Assembly: GCA_027493945.1 (NCBI GenBank)
Contig: JAOSJU010000001.1
Location: 3,096,484 to 3,160,483, forward strand
DNA length: 64,000 nt
Direction: 5' to 3'
From: Burkholderiaceae bacterium
GTDB taxonomy: Bacteria; Pseudomonadota; Gammaproteobacteria; Burkholderiales; Burkholderiaceae_E
Of the stretch, positions 62,021 through 64,000 are shown piece by piece. The notes beneath the pieces are model-generated. The model saw only the letters and a program-made list of their open reading frames with translations, was not told the DNA's origin and did not search any database. Both the position numbers and the translations under genes were made by a program. The first letter of the stretch is position 1, and each line of letters opens with the position of its first letter.

Positions 62021-62722
62021 GTGAGCCCGGAATCGACGCGCCCCGGCAACGAGCACCGGACCGGCGCGGCCGCACGCCGCCGCATCGGGCTGCTGGGCGG
62101 CACCTTCGATCCGATCCACGTGGGCCATCTCGCGCTGGCGCGCGCGGCGCGCGAAGCGCTGCGGCTCGACGAACTGCGCTTCGTTCCCACCGGGCAGTCA
62201 TGGCAGAAGCACGGATCGGGAATCGACGCGGCGGCGCGCCTCGAAATGGTGCGGCTCGCGGTCGGCTCGACGCCCGGCTTCGCGGTCGACGATCGCGAAG
62301 TGCGACGCGCAGGGCCCAGCTACACGATCGACACGCTGATCGAGCTGCGCGCCGAGCTCGGACCCGAGCCTGCGCTGGTGCTGGTGCTCGGCAGCGACCA
62401 GTTGCGCAACCTCGCCACCTGGCATCGCTATCGCGAGCTGCTGCAGCACGCGCACATCGCGGCAACCCGGCGCGGCACGCATCCGCTGGCGGATCTGGAC
62501 CCGCCGGTCGAGGCGCTGGTTGCCGAGCATGGCCGCGACGCGCTGCCCGATGCCCCGTCGGGTGCGATCGTCTGGTTCGGCATGCCGCCGGTGCCGGTTT
62601 CGGGCACCGCGCTGCGCGAGCGCCTCGCCCGCGGCGAGCGGCCGGCCGAATTGTTGCCGCCCGCCGTTCTCGACTATATTGAGCGGCATCGACTCTATCG
62701 TGCCGGCGCCGCCTCGCCCTGA
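62021..62722 (+). CDS. nadD: NadD, nicotinate-nucleotide adenylyltransferase
   Basis: 233 residues from GTG 62021. The nucleotidyltransferase motif is GLLGGTFDPIHVGHLALA; VLGSDQLRNLATWHRYRELL follows, and PVSGTALRERLARGERP near the end carries the S-x-T/S-x-x-R nucleotide site. It makes NaAD in NAD synthesis. The first 20 residues extend beyond the usual start; a later start near residue 20 is possible. Confidence 0.93.
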   Translation: MSPESTRPGNEHRTGAAARRRIGLLGGTFDPIHVGHLALARAAREALRLDELRFVPTGQSWQKHGSGIDAAARLEMVRLAVGSTPGFAVDDREVRRAGPSYTIDTLIELRAELGPEPALVLVLGSDQLRNLATWHRYRELLQHAHIAATRRGTHPLADLDPPVEALVAEHGRDALPDAPSGAIVWFGMPPVPVSGTALRERLARGERPAELLPPAVLDYIERHRLYRAGAASP

Positions 62723-62750
62723 TCGCCGCACGCGTGTCCGAAGGAACCGG

Positions 62751-63293
62751 ATGGATCTCAGAAAGTTGCAGCGCATCGTCGTCGACGCTCTCGACGACAT
62801 CAAGGCCCAGGACATCCGGGTCTTCGACACCACCAGCCTGACCGAACTCTTCGACCGGGTGATCATCGCCACCGGCACCTCGAACCGCCAGACCCGGGCG
62901 CTCGCGGCGCACGTGCGCGACAAGTTCAAGGAGGCGGGCGGCAAGCTCGTTTCGATGGAAGGCACCGACACCGGCGAGTGGGTGCTCGTCGATCTCGGCG
63001 ACGCGGTCGTGCACATCATGCAGCCGACGATCCGCGCCTACTACAACCTCGAAGAGCTGTGGGGCGTCAAGCCGGTGCGCATGCGCATCGCGGCGCCGCC
63101 GCCTGCAGCCCGGGCAGCCGCGAAGAAGCCGGCCTCGACGAAGCCTGCTGCCGGCAAGCCTGCCGCCACGAAAACCGCCGCGAAGGCGCCCACGGCGAAG
63201 AAACCCGCCGCGAAGAAATCCGCGGCCGGCAAGCGCGCTGCGGCGGCTGGCAGCCCGGCGCGCAAGCGCAGCTCCCGCGCCGCCACAGGGTAA
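62751..63293 (+). CDS. rsfS: RsfS, ribosome silencing factor with a Lys/Ala-rich tail
   Basis: 180 residues. Core: MDLRKLQRIVVDALDDIKAQ, DTTSLTELFDRVIIATGTSN and DTGEWVLVDLGDAVVHIMQP. RsfS binds L14 (uL14) and blocks subunit joining in starvation. From about residue 118 a repetitive KPAAKK-type tail of some 60 residues is added, resembling histone H1-like tails of Burkholderiales proteins. The GGAACC before ATG 62751 supports this start. Confidence 0.94.
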   Translation: MDLRKLQRIVVDALDDIKAQDIRVFDTTSLTELFDRVIIATGTSNRQTRALAAHVRDKFKEAGGKLVSMEGTDTGEWVLVDLGDAVVHIMQPTIRAYYNLEELWGVKPVRMRIAAPPPAARAAAKKPASTKPAAGKPAATKTAAKAPTAKKPAAKKSAAGKRAAAAGSPARKRSSRAATG

Positions 63294-63305
63294 GAACGGC
63301 CGGGC

Positions 63306-63776
63306 ATGCTGATCCGCATCGTCGCGGTCGGCACGAAGATGCCGTCCTGGGTCGGTGCTGCGATCGACGACTACACCCGACGCCTTCCAGGCGACTGGCG
63401 GATCGACTGGCGCGAAGTGCGCGCCGAGCCGCGCGGTGCCTCGGGCCATGCCGGCGCATGGATGCAGCGCGAGGCCGCACGCATTCGCGCGGCCCTGCCC
63501 GACGATGCGCGAGTGGTCGTCCTCGACGAGCGCGGCCGCGACCTCGACACCCGGCAGTTCGCGCAGCGCGCAGCAGCGTGGCGCGACGAGGCGCGTCCGG
63601 TGGCGATCGTCATCGGCGGTCCCGACGGGCTCGACCCCGGGCTCGCGCGCGATGCGCACGAAACGCTGCGCCTGTCCAGCCTCACCCTGCCGCATCCGCT
63701 GGTGCGCGTGCTGCTGGCCGAACAGCTGTTTCGCGCCTGGTCGATCCTCGCCGGCCATCCCTATCATCGCGAATGA
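63306..63776 (+). CDS. rlmH: RlmH, 23S rRNA pseudouridine-1915 N3-methyltransferase
   Basis: 156-residue SPOUT enzyme. Starts MLIRIVAVGTKMPSWVGAAI; IVIGGPDGLDPG is the SAM-site region and LPHPLVRVLLAEQLFRAWSI then LAGHPYHRE is the conserved knot and C-terminus. Standard length; adjacent to rsfS and maf as in other betaproteobacteria. Confidence 0.95.
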   Translation: MLIRIVAVGTKMPSWVGAAIDDYTRRLPGDWRIDWREVRAEPRGASGHAGAWMQREAARIRAALPDDARVVVLDERGRDLDTRQFAQRAAAWRDEARPVAIVIGGPDGLDPGLARDAHETLRLSSLTLPHPLVRVLLAEQLFRAWSILAGHPYHRE

Positions 63777-63803
63777 CCCCCGTTGCCGCAGCCGCCCGAG
63801 CCC

Positions 63804-64000
63804 GTGACCGAATCCTTCGTCTATCTCGCATCGAAGAGCCCGCGACGCCAGGAGTTGCTGCGCCAGATAGGCGTGCGCTTCGAGCCGCTGCTTCCCGACG
63901 AGGACGAGGACGCCGAAGCGCTGGAGGCGGTGCGCGCCGGCGAATCGCCGGCCGTCTACGTGCGGCGCGTCACGCTCGCCAAGGCGCAGGCCGCGCGCGA
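63804..64000 (+). CDS. maf: Maf-family nucleotide pyrophosphatase, 5' part (cut by window end)
   Basis: GTG start gives [20 protein letters not shown], the Maf nucleotide-binding motif, and [15 protein letters not shown]. Maf proteins hydrolyse non-canonical or modified nucleoside triphosphates. Only the first 65 residues are in the window. Confidence 0.9.
   Translation, partial: MTESFVYLASKSPRRQELLRQIGVRFEPLLPDEDEDAEALEAVRAGESPAVYVRRVTLAKAQAAR

Overview
The window looks like chromosomal DNA of a high-GC betaproteobacterium, most likely order Burkholderiales. This rests on three things: the gene order purD-hemF-nadD-rsfS-rlmH-maf at the right end, tripartite tricarboxylate (Tct/Bug) uptake genes, and a GC-rich codon bias over most of the sequence. 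The species cannot be named from this sequence.

Layout. (1) 44-2049, minus: tctBA, the membrane part of a tripartite tricarboxylate transporter. (2) 2232-15756, plus: a compact catabolic operon with visibly lower GC. It encodes an Old Yellow Enzyme/dienoyl-CoA reductase-like protein, an acyl-CoA ligase, a MoaD-like protein, a three-subunit molybdopterin oxidoreductase with an NrfD-type anchor and no Tat signal, a ThDP-dependent lyase, an aldehyde dehydrogenase and a TctC solute-binding protein. Together with tctBA it reads as uptake, CoA activation, reduction or hydroxylation, C-C cleavage and aldehyde oxidation of an unknown carboxylated or cyclic compound. I do not recognise it as a described pathway, and it is the best candidate for a new system here. 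(3) 15838-22268: insertion-sequence wreckage, with a decayed IS3, an intact-ended IS3, a tctC pseudogene, an IS5 fragment, a MarR regulator, an IS110/IS1111 element nested in an IS3 orfA, and another IS3 that truncates a primase/helicase gene. (4) 22269-26626, minus: replication/primase-like genes, two HTH-type proteins and a P4-type integrase, next to a 3' tRNA-Lys fragment (26762-26810) that marks the right end of an integrated element.

(5) From 26887 rightward is host-like DNA. It holds a TetR/class II aldolase pair with a palindromic operator, a CopD-like protein, a phospholipase D-type cardiolipin synthase and an MFS transporter. Next is a minus-strand operon (periplasmic adaptor, RND pump, DUF2892 protein, TDT-family exporter, CsoR-family repressor) preceded by a CsoR-like operator. 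Then come pgaABCD for poly-beta-1,6-GlcNAc export, an EamA transporter, a TRIC-family channel, an FAD oxidoreductase, and a lipopolysaccharide block: waaC, a GT39-like enzyme, a GT2 enzyme, an AglD/YbhN-like flippase, an O-antigen ligase and a sialyltransferase-like enzyme. Catalase, tcdA, an SDR, a HerA-like ATPase, yebC, purD, hemF, nadD, rsfS, rlmH and a partial maf follow.

A caution runs through the annotation. At least seventeen open frames are broken by single-base indels, most in short homopolymers, and they hit conserved housekeeping genes as well as accessory ones. This looks more like uncorrected sequencing error than gene decay. I therefore annotate such genes across the break and give the break position.
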